A DNA stretch of 64,000 bases from Nitrososphaerota archaeon (GCA_028866895.1 JAGWHF010000001.1:62001-126000); one strand, 5' to 3'; counted from the first letter of the stretch, positions 1 to 9,290 are shown. Numbers and translations are program-made. The notes: a model not told the origin generated them from the sequence alone.

Positions 1-780
1 GCCTCCCAGATTGGAGGTTCGCATGTGCAGGTGATAAGCATCGTATCAGATCCCAACGCAGATCCGCATGAGTATGAGACCAGCACTGCCGACGCCCAGG
101 CAGTTGCGGACGCAAACTATGTGATTGTAAATGGGGCAGGCTATGACAACTGGGCGATAAAAATTATCAATGCGGAGGGCAATCCAAACCAAAAGATCCT
201 CGACGTGGCAAGCCTTCTGGGAAAGAAGGAGGGGGACAACCCCCACTTTTGGTACGACCCGGCATACGTGAACCAGACGGTACGGCAGATGTATTCGGAT
301 CTTGTCTCCATGGATCCCCCTGACAGGGAATATTACGGGCGGCAGTATGCCGACCTGAATTCATCACTGGGGCAGTATGATACTCGCATCGGCGAGATCA
401 AAAGGCAGTTTTCGGGAGCGCATGTTGCCGCAACCGAGGACATTTTCGTTTATCTGGCAAATGCTACAGGCCTTGACCTGATATCACCCCCGGAATTTAT
501 GGGGGCCGTTGCGGAAGGAAACGAGCCGCCTGCGCGAAGCGTAGTAGAATTCCAGAAACAGCTCCAGGACAGGGGCGAAAATGTTTCAGTCCTGGTGTAC
601 AACAAGCAGACCGTGACGCCGCTTACCCAGGTAATCAAGTCCATGGCGGTGCGGCAAGGCATCCCCGTTGTCGGCCTGACCGAAACTATACAGCCACCTG
701 GCCTGCCGTTTCAGGACTGGATGAATGCCGAGATTGTCTCCCTGCAGGACGCGCTCAATTCAAAGGCCCAGGTTCGTTGA
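1..780 (+). CDS. znuA: Zinc/manganese-type ABC transporter substrate-binding protein (5' truncated)
   Basis: This is the C-terminal part (about 259 codons visible) of an extracytoplasmic metal-binding protein of the ZnuA/TroA cluster A-I family. The reading frame is open from the first base, so the signal peptide and start lie outside the window. Visible family marks are DPHEYE near nt 61-78, whose His is a usual metal ligand, NPHFWYDP near nt 238-260, which holds a second His ligand, and the FMGAVAEGNEP segment typical of the C-terminal lobe. A long His-rich loop is not seen. The ATPase gene starts 7 bp after the stop and the permease follows, so the three form one importer operon. Zinc is the likeliest substrate, but manganese cannot be excluded. 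Confidence 0.88.
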   Translation, partial: ASQIGGSHVQVISIVSDPNADPHEYETSTADAQAVADANYVIVNGAGYDNWAIKIINAEGNPNQKILDVASLLGKKEGDNPHFWYDPAYVNQTVRQMYSDLVSMDPPDREYYGRQYADLNSSLGQYDTRIGEIKRQFSGAHVAATEDIFVYLANATGLDLISPPEFMGAVAEGNEPPARSVVEFQKQLQDRGENVSVLVYNKQTVTPLTQVIKSMAVRQGIPVVGLTETIQPPGLPFQDWMNAEIVSLQDALNSKAQVR

Positions 781-786
781 TCTGAT

Positions 787-1602
787 ATGGACTACAAAGA
801 TCCCAAGACCAGCAATGCGCCAGATGAGATCCTCAGGGCTGAAAATCTAGCCGCGGGATATCCTGGCAAGATTGTATGGCAGGGCGCCAACTTCAGTTTT
901 GTACGCGGGGAGTTTGTAGCAATCATCGGACCCAACGGGGCCGGAAAGACGCTCCTTATCCGCCTGCTCCTTGGCCTGAAGCAGCCTAGCAAGGGGACTA
1001 TCACAGTCCTAAACCTGCCCCCCCGACGGGGCAACCCGAAGATAGGATACGTACCGCAACGCCACTTGGTCGACAACGATACCAACATAGAATGCGTCGA
1101 ACTTGTAAGGCTGGCATACTCCGGTAACCGGTGGGGCATCGGCATGGAGTCCGGCAAGGAAAGAAAGATCGCACTTGAGGCGCTCGAGGCAGTCGGTGCG
1201 TCCGAGCTTGCACACCAGCCGCTAAATGCCCTGTCTGGAGGCGAACTGCAGCGCATATTTTTGGCGGAGGCGCTAGTTAGCGACCCGGAGATCCTGCTGC
1301 TTGACGAGCCGCTGTCAAACCTTGACATCCGGCGTGCACGGGAGCTTGTACAACTTGTCAACAAGGTCGTCCGCACGCGCAATGTCACCGCCCTGCTTGT
1401 TGCACATGACATAAACCCGCTCCTGCCGTTCCTCGACAAGGTCGTCTACATTGCCAACGGCAAGGCTGCTACCGGGATACCAAAGGACGTCCTTACATCG
1501 GAATCACTTTCCGCCCTGTACGGCGTCCACATCGAGGTCATCAGGGATTCCAGGGGAAACATTGCAATCATAGGAATTGAGGACCATCATGGTGACGAAT
1601 AG
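787..1602 (+). CDS. znuC: Metal ABC transporter ATP-binding protein
   Basis: A 271-residue ABC ATPase that would power metal import from the cytoplasmic side. The Walker A motif GPNGAGKT is at residues 48-55, the LSGGE signature at about 149-153, Walker B ILLLDEP at about 169-175 and the H-loop His at about 207, so the catalytic set is complete. The ATG at 787 follows the znuA stop closely. The 3' end overlaps the start of the permease gene, which suggests translational coupling. The length is usual for ZnuC, and the short C-terminal tail shows no extra domain. Confidence 0.93.
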   Translation: MDYKDPKTSNAPDEILRAENLAAGYPGKIVWQGANFSFVRGEFVAIIGPNGAGKTLLIRLLLGLKQPSKGTITVLNLPPRRGNPKIGYVPQRHLVDNDTNIECVELVRLAYSGNRWGIGMESGKERKIALEALEAVGASELAHQPLNALSGGELQRIFLAEALVSDPEILLLDEPLSNLDIRRARELVQLVNKVVRTRNVTALLVAHDINPLLPFLDKVVYIANGKAATGIPKDVLTSESLSALYGVHIEVIRDSRGNIAIIGIEDHHGDE

Positions 1603-2506
1603 CAACATCTTCAACCCAAACCTCGTGTCTGATCTGCAGCAGATGTTCCAGTACCAGTTCATGCAACATGCGTTTGAGGCCGGGACCATAGTTGCAATAA
1701 TCGCCGGGATCGTGGGCTACTTTGTAGTCCTCCGCCGTTCCGCATTTGCCTCCCATGCCCTCTCGCACATAGGTTTTGCGGGGGCCGCAGGTGCCGTCCT
1801 CATGGGAGCAAACCCGATATTCGGCCTGCTCACCTTTACCTGCGGGGGAGGGGTCGGCATGGCTGTCCTTGGACCCCGTGCCGTAAACAGGGACGTGCAG
1901 ATAGGCACGATTCTTGCCTTCATGCTCGGACTCGGAGTCCTGTTCATCAGCCTGTATACGGGCTACGCCACCGAGGCATACTCCATCCTCTTCGGGGAGA
2001 TACTTGGCATAAGCGGTACCGACGTCATCGTTACGCTAGTTGCCAGTCTGGTAATCCTGGCCGCAGTGGGTGCGTCCTACAGGCCGCTCCTCTTTGCGTC
2101 GCTTGACGAGGATGTTGCAGAGGCGAAGGGGATGTCCATGCCGTTGCTTGGCGTCATCTTCATGCTGCTCGTGGCAGTCGCCGTATCGATCTCAGTCCAG
2201 GTGGTGGGGGTCCTCCTCATATTCTCCCTGATGGTCACACCTGCCGCGATGGCCCGCCGTCTTGCCAAACGCCCAAGAAATGCAATAATAATCTCGGTCC
2301 TTATTGCCCTGGCTGCTACGTGGTCAAGCCTCTTCATAGCATTTTATGAACCCTATCCTGTGAGCTTTTTCATTACAACCATGGTCTTTGCCGCATACCT
2401 GTTTGTCCGCTACGTATATCCAAGCAGGATCTGCCTGGAATGCCGAGAAAAGTTCAGCAGCATCTCCTTGGGCAGGCACCTGGAAAAAAAGCATCCTCAG
2501 GGGTGA
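1589..2506 (+). CDS. znuB: Metal ABC transporter permease with C-terminal C2H2-type finger
   Basis: A ZnuB/MntB-type permease (ABC-3 family) of about 305 residues with roughly eight hydrophobic segments, forming the membrane channel of the importer. The family-typical RRSAFASHALSHIGFAGAA segment lies near the N terminus. I prefer the ATG at 1589 over a TTG at 1577; both overlap the znuC 3' end. After the last membrane segment the protein carries a tail with C-x2-C-x11-H-x4-H spacing (nt about 2430-2495), which looks like a single C2H2 zinc finger and is not part of the ordinary fold. That tail could sense cytoplasmic zinc, but this is inference. Confidence 0.9.
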   Translation: MVTNSNIFNPNLVSDLQQMFQYQFMQHAFEAGTIVAIIAGIVGYFVVLRRSAFASHALSHIGFAGAAGAVLMGANPIFGLLTFTCGGGVGMAVLGPRAVNRDVQIGTILAFMLGLGVLFISLYTGYATEAYSILFGEILGISGTDVIVTLVASLVILAAVGASYRPLLFASLDEDVAEAKGMSMPLLGVIFMLLVAVAVSISVQVVGVLLIFSLMVTPAAMARRLAKRPRNAIIISVLIALAATWSSLFIAFYEPYPVSFFITTMVFAAYLFVRYVYPSRICLECREKFSSISLGRHLEKKHPQG

Positions 2507-2552
2507 GGCCCAGGTGCGTGGCTTGCCGGGTTAGGCGGCCCGCATGACCCGC

Positions 2553-3425
2553 TCAGGGTGTCAGCTGCGGGCTTACGGTACTAAGTGATATGGCGTGGTC
2601 GTCAATCAGGGCACCCACGCCGACGTTGATGCTGCTTATCCTCACGATCACCTTCGGAAGTTCGTCGCTTGTAAGGTTGAACTGCCTGGCAAGGACCTGT
2701 TTTACCGTATCCTCGGTGTTGGAGACCTTGCCAAGTGTGGATGGGACTGACACGTCAAGCGCGGTCCTTATCATGCTTTTGGGTATCTTCCCGGTATAGT
2801 CCTGGATTATGTAGAAGGCAATCTTGTCCACTATGACTTCGTGAGGCAGCGTATCAAGCGCATTTGCAGTATAGAATGCCTGGACCACAAGGGGATTGGT
2901 ATCATAGCTTCCGCCCGATATTACCGTCCCACTTGGGGACTGGAGGACGGAATTGAACGGGGAGTTCATTATTACGAATCCCTCCAGAAAGTTATCGCTG
3001 TAATCACTTAGGACCTTTCTTATGTCCTGGCATGTAATCCCGGTCGAGTTTTGCGCTCCCAGATTGATCATGATCGCATCGGAGGTAGGACCGTTATTGA
3101 CCACAGCATTCCACAGCACTGTGGCAGCCGAACCCTCCTTGTTGAATATGCTGATATCGGTATCATAATGGCCCGGCCTGAGGGGGCCTTCTCCCGCGAA
3201 TATGGAGCCGCACTCAAACTTTGTAGTGTACATCACGCCTGAGGGCGCGGAAGAATTGATCTCGCCTGATCCGTTTGCCGTTGTGTTGTACTGCTGACTT
3301 GTATGTCCATTGTAGGTGCTTGACGCAGAGGCAGCTTTTTGTCCCAACGGAAAGCCGGTCGCGACTGCAAGCCCAACTGTTGCCGCAACGAGAATCACAA
3401 CGTAGAAAATTTGCAAATTTTTCAC
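2553..3425 (-). CDS. Membrane-anchored extracytoplasmic protein of unknown function
   Basis: About 290 residues if started at the GTG at 3425; an upstream start at 3530 would add a poorly coding AT-rich stretch and is less likely. The N terminus is short and basic (VKNLQ), followed by one hydrophobic helix and then an Ala/Ser-rich linker, so the protein is probably secreted or anchored by that helix. The rest is a soluble domain with two cysteines and several Asn-x-Ser/Thr sites. I do not recognise the domain. It diverges from the next secreted-protein gene across an AT-rich intergenic region. Confidence 0.75.
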   Translation of the reverse strand: MKNLQIFYVVILVAATVGLAVATGFPLGQKAASASSTYNGHTSQQYNTTANGSGEINSSAPSGVMYTTKFECGSIFAGEGPLRPGHYDTDISIFNKEGSAATVLWNAVVNNGPTSDAIMINLGAQNSTGITCQDIRKVLSDYSDNFLEGFVIMNSPFNSVLQSPSGTVISGGSYDTNPLVVQAFYTANALDTLPHEVIVDKIAFYIIQDYTGKIPKSMIRTALDVSVPSTLGKVSNTEDTVKQVLARQFNLTSDELPKVIVRISSINVGVGALIDDHAISLSTVSPQLTP

Positions 3426-3544
3426 AGATATGGTGAGTCCTCCTAATAATATAATTTTAGTGAGATGATTCCAAACAAAAAATCGTAAGAAGAGAGCTAA
3501 CATTAAATATGAACCTAATCCTTTAGCCAAACAGGAGAGACAAG

Positions 3545-5317
3545 GTGCAGAAGATTTTCAAATTTTCGATATTTGCATTCCTGATTGCCACGATAATCTT
3601 TTCCTCCATACCACGCAATGCCTTCGGCGACGGGTTTGCAATGGAGAACCTTCCTCCCGCATCAGTGGGAAACCGGAAGGTCCAGCTCTTCATCAAGCTC
3701 AATCCCACCATACTTTACTCAAACTCCGGCGTACAGCCTACCATATTTTTCCGGTGGTTTGACGCCAATACCAACCAGACCATCCAGCATGTTTCTTTCT
3801 TCCTGACAATCACAAAGCACCACCAGCTCCTGTTCAGGGAACTCCTTCATACCCATACGGGCATACTCAACATGGATATCACGCCCACCAACAGCACGCA
3901 TTGGACCGTCTACGGGGACAGGGAACCAATCCTAAACGGGTGGGTGCCGGACAATGACGACGATCCACTCGATGTCATAGGACCCATCTTCAACGAGGGC
4001 GGACTTTATCACTTTAACATGCAGATGTTCTCGATAGACACGGACAACAACATATTTGATACCACGGACAACCCGCAGGCAGTCCCTAGCTTTGATGCGT
4101 ATCTAAGCGTGGGAGACGTATCAAACCACGACCTCAACTACAACGGGCAGACCTACAATTCCACCATAATATCCTACTATGACAAGATAAACAACGACTT
4201 TAACTTCGACCCCAAGAACCTGCAGCTTTCCTACTCGATGCCCTTTGACTGGAACATGACAAGGATTTCAAGCCAGCCGATCTTCGTACACGAGGAGATC
4301 CACATGCCAAAGGCGTTCAAGCAGCTGACGAGCACCCCCACCTTTACCGCCACGATGAACGGTTACAAGATAACTGGAAGGAGGCTCATAGTGGATCCAT
4401 ACACCTCGGGAACCTCCGTCATCGCACACATCCTTCTCAACAAGATCGACATACAGCAGATATCAAAATCCATGCCGTCGGGGGCTGACAGCATGAACTT
4501 CACACTCCAGCCCGCAGCTGCAAACGTCAAGACGTCAAACAGCGCGCTAACAGACTTTGGCGGCTGGGGAGTCAACCTGGGATGGAATCCGACGTCACTG
4601 GCTCCAAACTCGCTCAACAAGCTAAAGCTTGACTTCTTTGACGCATTTACCCAGCAGCCTATACCAGGAAACGTCCTTTATGACATGAAGGTGCTGGACA
4701 ATACCGGCAATACTCTGCTCTCCAAGTTCAACCAGACTGCCGTCAACTCCGAACAGGTGCAGGACCTCAATCTCCCAGGTGACGGCGTGTACAGCCTTGT
4801 AATCAACATAAAGGGCGTTACATATCCCAACACGGGGATGTTTGATACCTCGAGGGTCGGCATGGCAAGGGCAAACGTGGTAATCCCGTCAACCGTTACT
4901 GCCGACACCGGCGTCGTTCAAGTGGGGAACCAGGCAACAACAGGCAACCTGCTACAGACGCCAGGCCAGAACAACACAACTACCACTCCAACCCAGACCC
5001 CTACCAACAATACGACCACTACGACTCCGGCTCAAGGAAGCTCGCAGATAGTTATCCCTGTATGGGTGAAAAACAACGCCAAGTGGTGGTCCCAGAACAC
5101 CATAAATGATGCAACGTTCGCATCCGGCATACAGTACCTGATAAAGCAGGGAATAATCCAGATTCCTCCTACCCAGCAGGGCGCCCCGTCCTCCGGAGTG
5201 CAGATACCGCAGTGGGTCAAGACCAATGCGGGCTGGTGGGCAGACGGCCAGATTAACGACCAGACGTTCGTGGCTGGAATACAGTATCTCATAAAGATTG
5301 GAATAATCTCGGTCTAG
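3545..5317 (+). CDS. Secreted protein with two C-terminal IPxWVKxNAxWW domains
   Basis: A 590-residue protein with a clear signal peptide (residues 1 to about 28, ending ...RNAFG) and a GTG start preceded by GGAGAG. The middle part is a large beta-rich extracytoplasmic region with no catalytic motif I can name. A Thr/Pro/Asn-rich linker near residues 475-500 leads to two tandem copies, about 37 residues each, of a module that starts IP(V/Q)WVK(N/T)NA and contains WW, IND.TF and GIQYLIK. This module is frequent at the C-termini of Nitrososphaerota secreted proteins. A cell-surface or S-layer-associated role is likely but unproven. Confidence 0.85.
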   Translation: MQKIFKFSIFAFLIATIIFSSIPRNAFGDGFAMENLPPASVGNRKVQLFIKLNPTILYSNSGVQPTIFFRWFDANTNQTIQHVSFFLTITKHHQLLFRELLHTHTGILNMDITPTNSTHWTVYGDREPILNGWVPDNDDDPLDVIGPIFNEGGLYHFNMQMFSIDTDNNIFDTTDNPQAVPSFDAYLSVGDVSNHDLNYNGQTYNSTIISYYDKINNDFNFDPKNLQLSYSMPFDWNMTRISSQPIFVHEEIHMPKAFKQLTSTPTFTATMNGYKITGRRLIVDPYTSGTSVIAHILLNKIDIQQISKSMPSGADSMNFTLQPAAANVKTSNSALTDFGGWGVNLGWNPTSLAPNSLNKLKLDFFDAFTQQPIPGNVLYDMKVLDNTGNTLLSKFNQTAVNSEQVQDLNLPGDGVYSLVINIKGVTYPNTGMFDTSRVGMARANVVIPSTVTADTGVVQVGNQATTGNLLQTPGQNNTTTTPTQTPTNNTTTTTPAQGSSQIVIPVWVKNNAKWWSQNTINDATFASGIQYLIKQGIIQIPPTQQGAPSSGVQIPQWVKTNAGWWADGQINDQTFVAGIQYLIKIGIISV

Positions 5318-5438
5318 CCCAGGCAGGCGCGTCCCCTTTTACGGTACATGCCATCCCTTGCGGACTGGAGGCCGGTCAGCGGTCATCCATATCTGACAGC
5401 ACTTTGTTTATACAAACCTGCCGCCCTCTCATCGCCGT

Positions 5439-6170
5439 ATGCTTCCAATCAGGGACGAAAACCCAAAACCGCCAGGCTACAAGCCGTATGTGACCTACGC
5501 CCTGATACTTGCCAACGTGCTTGTGTTTGTTTGGGAGATCTCGGTGACAGGCCAATTTTTCGAGCTGACGGACGAGAGGGCGGGCGCCATGATGCTGAAT
5601 TTTGGCATGATTCCAGCCGTGATATCCAGCGGCCTTGCAGAACACCAGTACGGGGTAATTTCCAGCATCTTTACCTCCATGTTCCTGCACGAAGGACTGA
5701 TTCACATAGGGGGCAACATGCTCTTCCTCTACATCTTTGGCGACAACATAGAGTACAGGTTCGGCAGGGCAAAATATCTCGGCCTCTATCTTTTCTGGGG
5801 CCTCGTGGCAGCCTTTACGCACATATTTTCAAATCCCTCAAGCGAGGTACCCGCCATCGGCGCATCAGGCGCGATCTCTGGAGTCCTTGGAGCTTACCTC
5901 ATACTGTATCCCAACGTAAAGGTGGTGACCCTCCTTTTCCTCGGCTTTTTCACCAGATTCGTGAGGATATCTGCAAAGTGGTATCTTCCATTCTGGTTCC
6001 TCTTTCAAAACGTGCTGCCAGCCTTTCTGGGATTCGCCGGCTCTGGCATTGCATTCTTTGCACACATCGGGGGGTTTCTCATAGGACTTTTCTGCGGATA
6101 CCTCTACAAAAAAACACACGGCTCTGAATTCACGTATGGTATGCGGTACGGGTGGAAGGGACGCAGGTAA
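5439..6170 (+). CDS. Rhomboid-family intramembrane serine protease
   Basis: A 243-residue polytopic protein that should cleave membrane proteins within the bilayer. The HIGGNMLFLYIFG segment near residues 88-100 is the rhomboid helix-2 signature, GASGAISG near residues 139-146 carries the nucleophilic Ser, and a later HIGGFLIG near residues 209-216 carries the catalytic His. All catalytic elements are present. The N-terminal PPGYKPYVTYALI stretch enters the first membrane helix, as is usual. It is a stand-alone gene on the plus strand. Confidence 0.92.
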   Translation: MLPIRDENPKPPGYKPYVTYALILANVLVFVWEISVTGQFFELTDERAGAMMLNFGMIPAVISSGLAEHQYGVISSIFTSMFLHEGLIHIGGNMLFLYIFGDNIEYRFGRAKYLGLYLFWGLVAAFTHIFSNPSSEVPAIGASGAISGVLGAYLILYPNVKVVTLLFLGFFTRFVRISAKWYLPFWFLFQNVLPAFLGFAGSGIAFFAHIGGFLIGLFCGYLYKKTHGSEFTYGMRYGWKGRR

Positions 6171-6224
6171 CGCGCCGTAAACATATTCCCAAAAGATAAA
6201 TCCCGCCGGCATTCCAGAACAGCA

Positions 6225-6401
6225 ATGCCCCTGATAACAGTCTCGATGTATCCCGGCAGGACTGAAAAACAAAAAGAGGAATTCGCAAAAGCGATTACAA
6301 AGTCCGCGGTAGACATCCTCAAGACCAAGGAGAGCCATGTGATAGTAGTCTTTGATGAGAACCCAAAAGAAAACTGGTTCATGGCAGGCAATCCCCTCTA
6401 A
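6225..6401 (+). CDS. 4-oxalocrotonate tautomerase family protein
   Basis: A 58-residue protein that starts MPLITVSMYPGRT. After Met removal, Pro at position 1 would be the catalytic base of the tautomerase superfamily. The first strand followed by a basic helix (residues about 14-33) and a second strand with HVIVVFDE fit the small 4-OT fold, and the length is normal for the family. The physiological substrate is unknown. It lies just upstream of the nitrilase-family gene on the same strand. Confidence 0.85.
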   Translation: MPLITVSMYPGRTEKQKEEFAKAITKSAVDILKTKESHVIVVFDENPKENWFMAGNPL

Positions 6402-6435
6402 ACAGGTTTTTATTTTATAAAATATTACGGGCCTT

Positions 6436-7245
6436 GTGGCAAGAGTTGCAGTAGTCCAGATGCGGGCTGACACCGAGAAGGAGAAAAACCTCGGGAGGAT
6501 TCTCCGGTACATAAAGGATGCATCGCGCCGCAAATCAAAGCTTTGTGCCTTTCCTGAATTCATGATGTTTTATACGGGATGCGGCCAGTCGGCAGGGGAT
6601 CTCTCAGCACTTGCCGAAAAAATTTCCGGCGAGTTTGTCACCTCCATATCCGAGGCTGCAAGGGAAAATTCCATCCAGGTGGTCGGGACATTCTACGAGA
6701 AGAGCCCGCGGAGGAACCGGGTTTACGACACCTCCTTCCTTATCGACAAGGACGGCAGGGTGGCCTCAAAATACAGGAAGATCCATCTCTATGACGCGCT
6801 CGGTTTCAAGGAATCACAAAAGCTCCAGCCAGGATCCTCCCTCCCAAGACCCGTCAGGTCCGCGGTGGGCAGGATGGGAATGATGATCTGCTACGACCTG
6901 AGGTTTCCGGAGATGTCCCGGATGCTGGCATCCTCCGGATCGGAGGTCCTAGTCGTCCCCTCCGCGTGGGTCAGGGGACCCATGAAGGAGGAGCACTGGG
7001 TTACAATCAACAAGGCAAGGGCGATTGAGAACGGATGCTACGTGGTCGCCCCGGACCAGGTGGGGAACATCTACTGCGGCCGCAGCCTGGTGGTAGATCC
7101 CTTCGGCAGGGTGCTGCTTGACATGAAGAAGAGGGAGGGAATAGGCATTGCAGACCTCTCGCTTGACCGGGTAAGGAGTGTAAGGCAAAAGCTGCCCCTC
7201 CTCAAGAACCGGCGGACCGACCTCTATGCAGACCTCAGGGCCTGA
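6436..7245 (+). CDS. Carbon-nitrogen hydrolase (nitrilase / omega-amidase family)
   Basis: A 269-residue cytoplasmic hydrolase. The Glu-Lys-Cys triad is visible: Glu in FPEF near residue 41, Lys in YRKIHLYD near residue 114, and Cys in MICYDLRFPE near residue 153. The sequence style is close to omega-amidase/Nit2 or deaminated-glutathione amidase proteins, which hydrolyse small amides. The start is a GTG at 6436. The 3' end overlaps the convergent zinc-ribbon gene by 11 bp. Confidence 0.9.
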   Translation: MARVAVVQMRADTEKEKNLGRILRYIKDASRRKSKLCAFPEFMMFYTGCGQSAGDLSALAEKISGEFVTSISEAARENSIQVVGTFYEKSPRRNRVYDTSFLIDKDGRVASKYRKIHLYDALGFKESQKLQPGSSLPRPVRSAVGRMGMMICYDLRFPEMSRMLASSGSEVLVVPSAWVRGPMKEEHWVTINKARAIENGCYVVAPDQVGNIYCGRSLVVDPFGRVLLDMKKREGIGIADLSLDRVRSVRQKLPLLKNRRTDLYADLRA

Positions 7246-7699
7246 CTGTCCTGCCCGGGCAGCGGATATTCCCGCACTGCCTTGACCATTTCTGCCTCCT
7301 CGAGTACCTGACAAGTACGACCGGCCAGGAGCAGGACTTGCACGGAGTCTTTGTCGCGTAAAGCATGCCCCGCTGGACAAGCGGGGAGGAGGCACTGCAG
7401 CCGTTGTGGTAGTTGGAACATCCAAGGAATCGCTTCCTTGTCTGCCTTGAACGGATCACGAGAATCTTTCCCACCCTGCAATGCGGGCATTCGACGAGGC
7501 CGTTTGAGGGCTGATTCGTGCCTAAAATCACGTATTTTCCGCGCTTTTCTGACCATGAGAGGTAGCCGTTGCTGTCATAGTACTGCCTGATTTCCTCCCT
7601 CATCCTTGATATTGTCCTGTCAGTGACTCGCACCGAATTTCTAGGCCCTCGGCGCCTCAGTATTACCGTCTGGGGGGGGACACCTTTCATGTATGCCAT
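7235..7699 (-). CDS. Topoisomerase-type C4 zinc-ribbon protein
   Basis: A 154-residue protein. The basic N-terminal half looks soluble, and the C-terminal half holds two Cys clusters: CPHCRVGKILVIRSRQ...FLGCSNYHNGC, which is very like the C4 zinc fingers at the C terminus of topoisomerase I, and a second CKSC...CGNIRC set. A nucleic-acid-binding role is inferred. The gene is convergent with the nitrilase-family gene and overlaps its end. Confidence 0.78.
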   Translation of the reverse strand: MAYMKGVPPQTVILRRRGPRNSVRVTDRTISRMREEIRQYYDSNGYLSWSEKRGKYVILGTNQPSNGLVECPHCRVGKILVIRSRQTRKRFLGCSNYHNGCSASSPLVQRGMLYATKTPCKSCSWPVVLVRYSRRQKWSRQCGNIRCPGRTVRP

Positions 7700-7737
7700 G
7701 GTGTGGTCGGAGCTTGTTAAAGAATCGTAGTGAAGAA

Positions 7738-7747
7738 TTTTTATATG
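7738..7747 (+). promoter_or_regulatory. TATA box of the thiolase gene
   Basis: TTTTTATATG sits 21-30 bp upstream of the GTG at 7768. This spacing puts transcription start at or next to the start codon and supports a leaderless mRNA beginning at 7768. Confidence 0.6.
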
Positions 7748-7767
7748 GAAACTGGTCAGCGAGATTT

Positions 7768-8922
7768 GTGGAAAAGGTCTGCGTAATAGGTGCCGGCAGT
7801 ACGAAATATGGAAAACTGGCTGACAGTATAACCGATATCGCCCTTCAGGCCTCGGTAGACGCTATAGAGACCGCGGGAATAGAGCCGAAGGAAATCCAGG
7901 CGGGATACATATCAAATGTTTTCGGAGTTGCAGACAAGCAGGTCCATCTCGGGCCGGTGATTATGAGCAACCTTGGAATACCGGAGGTGCCATCACTCTC
8001 AATCGAGTCTGCATGTGGGAGCGGTTCGATATCATTCAGGGAGGCATTTGCCAATGTGGCTGCAGGATTTTATGACGTGGTGCTGGCAACAGGGGTGGAG
8101 AAGGTAACCCATACGGGCACCGAATGGACAACGACCTACTTTTCATACTGCTCTGATTTCTTTTATGAGGGGGGATCCGGCGCGTCGTTCCCGGGACTCT
8201 TCGCTTCCATGGCAAGGGCATACCTTGCAGAATTCAAGGCAACAGAGGAGGACCTCGCAATGGTTGCAGTAAAGAACCATGACAACGGGCTTCTCAACCC
8301 AAAGGCCCACCTCAGGAAAAAAATCACGCTTGACGACGTCCTAAAATCGGCTGTCGTTGCAAGCCCGCTAAAGTTGTATGACTGCTGCCCGTTCTCCGAC
8401 GGCGCAAGCGCCGTAATTCTGTGCAGCGAAAAATTTGCAAAGGCACACTCAAAAAACTACATCGAAGTCATAGGGTCAGGCAGGGGCGGATCCCCTGCTG
8501 CACTTCAGGGTAGGGCCCATATCACCGAAATCCCAAGCACCAAGATTGCTGCGCAGGCAGCATACAAGATGGCGGGAATAACCCCGAAGGATGTTGATTT
8601 TGCCGAGGTTCACGACTGCTTTACAATTGCCGAACTGGTCGATTCCGAGGACCTCGGCTTCTTTGAAAAAGGAAAGGCCGCGCAGGCCGTCCGGGAGGGG
8701 AGGACAAGGCTCAACGGCGACATTCCAATCAATCCATCTGGAGGACTCAAGTCCAAGGGCCACCCCATAGGTGCTACCGGCATAGGGCAGGTTGCGGAGG
8801 TGTTCGACCAGTTGACCGGCAGGGCAGGCGAGAGGACAGTAAAGGATGCCAAGATAGGCCTGACACACAACTTCGGTGCAACTGGAGCCAGCTGCGCCGT
8901 GCATATCTTCAAAAGTGTATAG
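7768..8922 (+). CDS. Thiolase-family acyl-CoA acetyltransferase
   Basis: About 384 residues from the GTG at 7768, which the TATA position supports; a longer upstream reading frame adds non-family sequence. The nucleophilic Cys is in ESACGSGS near residue 84, and SKGHPIGATG and GATGASCAVHIF give the C-terminal His and Cys motifs of thiolases. The sequence is of the archaeal SCP2-thiolase-like type that pairs with a DUF35 protein, and that partner is the next gene, 2 bp downstream. Likely acetoacetyl-CoA forming or cleaving, serving the mevalonate pathway or a carbon-fixation cycle; which one cannot be told from sequence. Confidence 0.88.
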   Translation: MEKVCVIGAGSTKYGKLADSITDIALQASVDAIETAGIEPKEIQAGYISNVFGVADKQVHLGPVIMSNLGIPEVPSLSIESACGSGSISFREAFANVAAGFYDVVLATGVEKVTHTGTEWTTTYFSYCSDFFYEGGSGASFPGLFASMARAYLAEFKATEEDLAMVAVKNHDNGLLNPKAHLRKKITLDDVLKSAVVASPLKLYDCCPFSDGASAVILCSEKFAKAHSKNYIEVIGSGRGGSPAALQGRAHITEIPSTKIAAQAAYKMAGITPKDVDFAEVHDCFTIAELVDSEDLGFFEKGKAAQAVREGRTRLNGDIPINPSGGLKSKGHPIGATGIGQVAEVFDQLTGRAGERTVKDAKIGLTHNFGATGASCAVHIFKSV

Positions 8923-8924
8923 CC

Positions 8925-9290
8925 TTGCTCTCAAAAGAGGAATTTATCAATAACACAAAGCTAGGAAAGATACTTGCAAGAAAGTGTCTCAAGTGCGGTC
9001 ATTTGCACCTGGTGACGACATATTTCTGCCAGAACTGCGGAAATAAGAGCTTCGAGAACGTAATTATCGACGGCAAGGGAACCATCGTGACCTATACCAT
9101 CATAACCGTACCTCCCGAGGGCTTTGAGAAATATGTACCGTATGCGTGGGTCGTGATGAAGGTGGACAACTCGGAACTTAGCATCTCGGGATTCATGGCC
9201 GGAATCGGATCCCCGGCCGATCTCCCCCTGGGAACGAGGGTGAAGATCACGGGCCACGACGAGCGCGGAATAATAATCGAGAAGCAGTAA
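8925..9290 (+). CDS. DUF35 OB-fold / zinc-ribbon protein, thiolase partner
   Basis: A 121-residue protein with a TTG start 2 bp after the thiolase stop. An N-terminal rubredoxin-like ribbon (CLKCGHLHLVTTYFCQNCG, residues about 22-40) is followed by an OB-fold. Proteins of this family bind acyl-CoA and bridge thiolase with HMG-CoA synthase in archaea, passing the intermediate between them. The tight pairing supports that role here, although no HMG-CoA synthase gene lies in the window. Confidence 0.88.
   Translation: MLSKEEFINNTKLGKILARKCLKCGHLHLVTTYFCQNCGNKSFENVIIDGKGTIVTYTIITVPPEGFEKYVPYAWVVMKVDNSELSISGFMAGIGSPADLPLGTRVKITGHDERGIIIEKQ

Noticed and set aside
5348-6127. 259-codon plus-strand frame overlapping the rhomboid gene
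   Set aside because: It is a shifted frame of the rhomboid gene, Arg/Cys-rich with no plausible domain.
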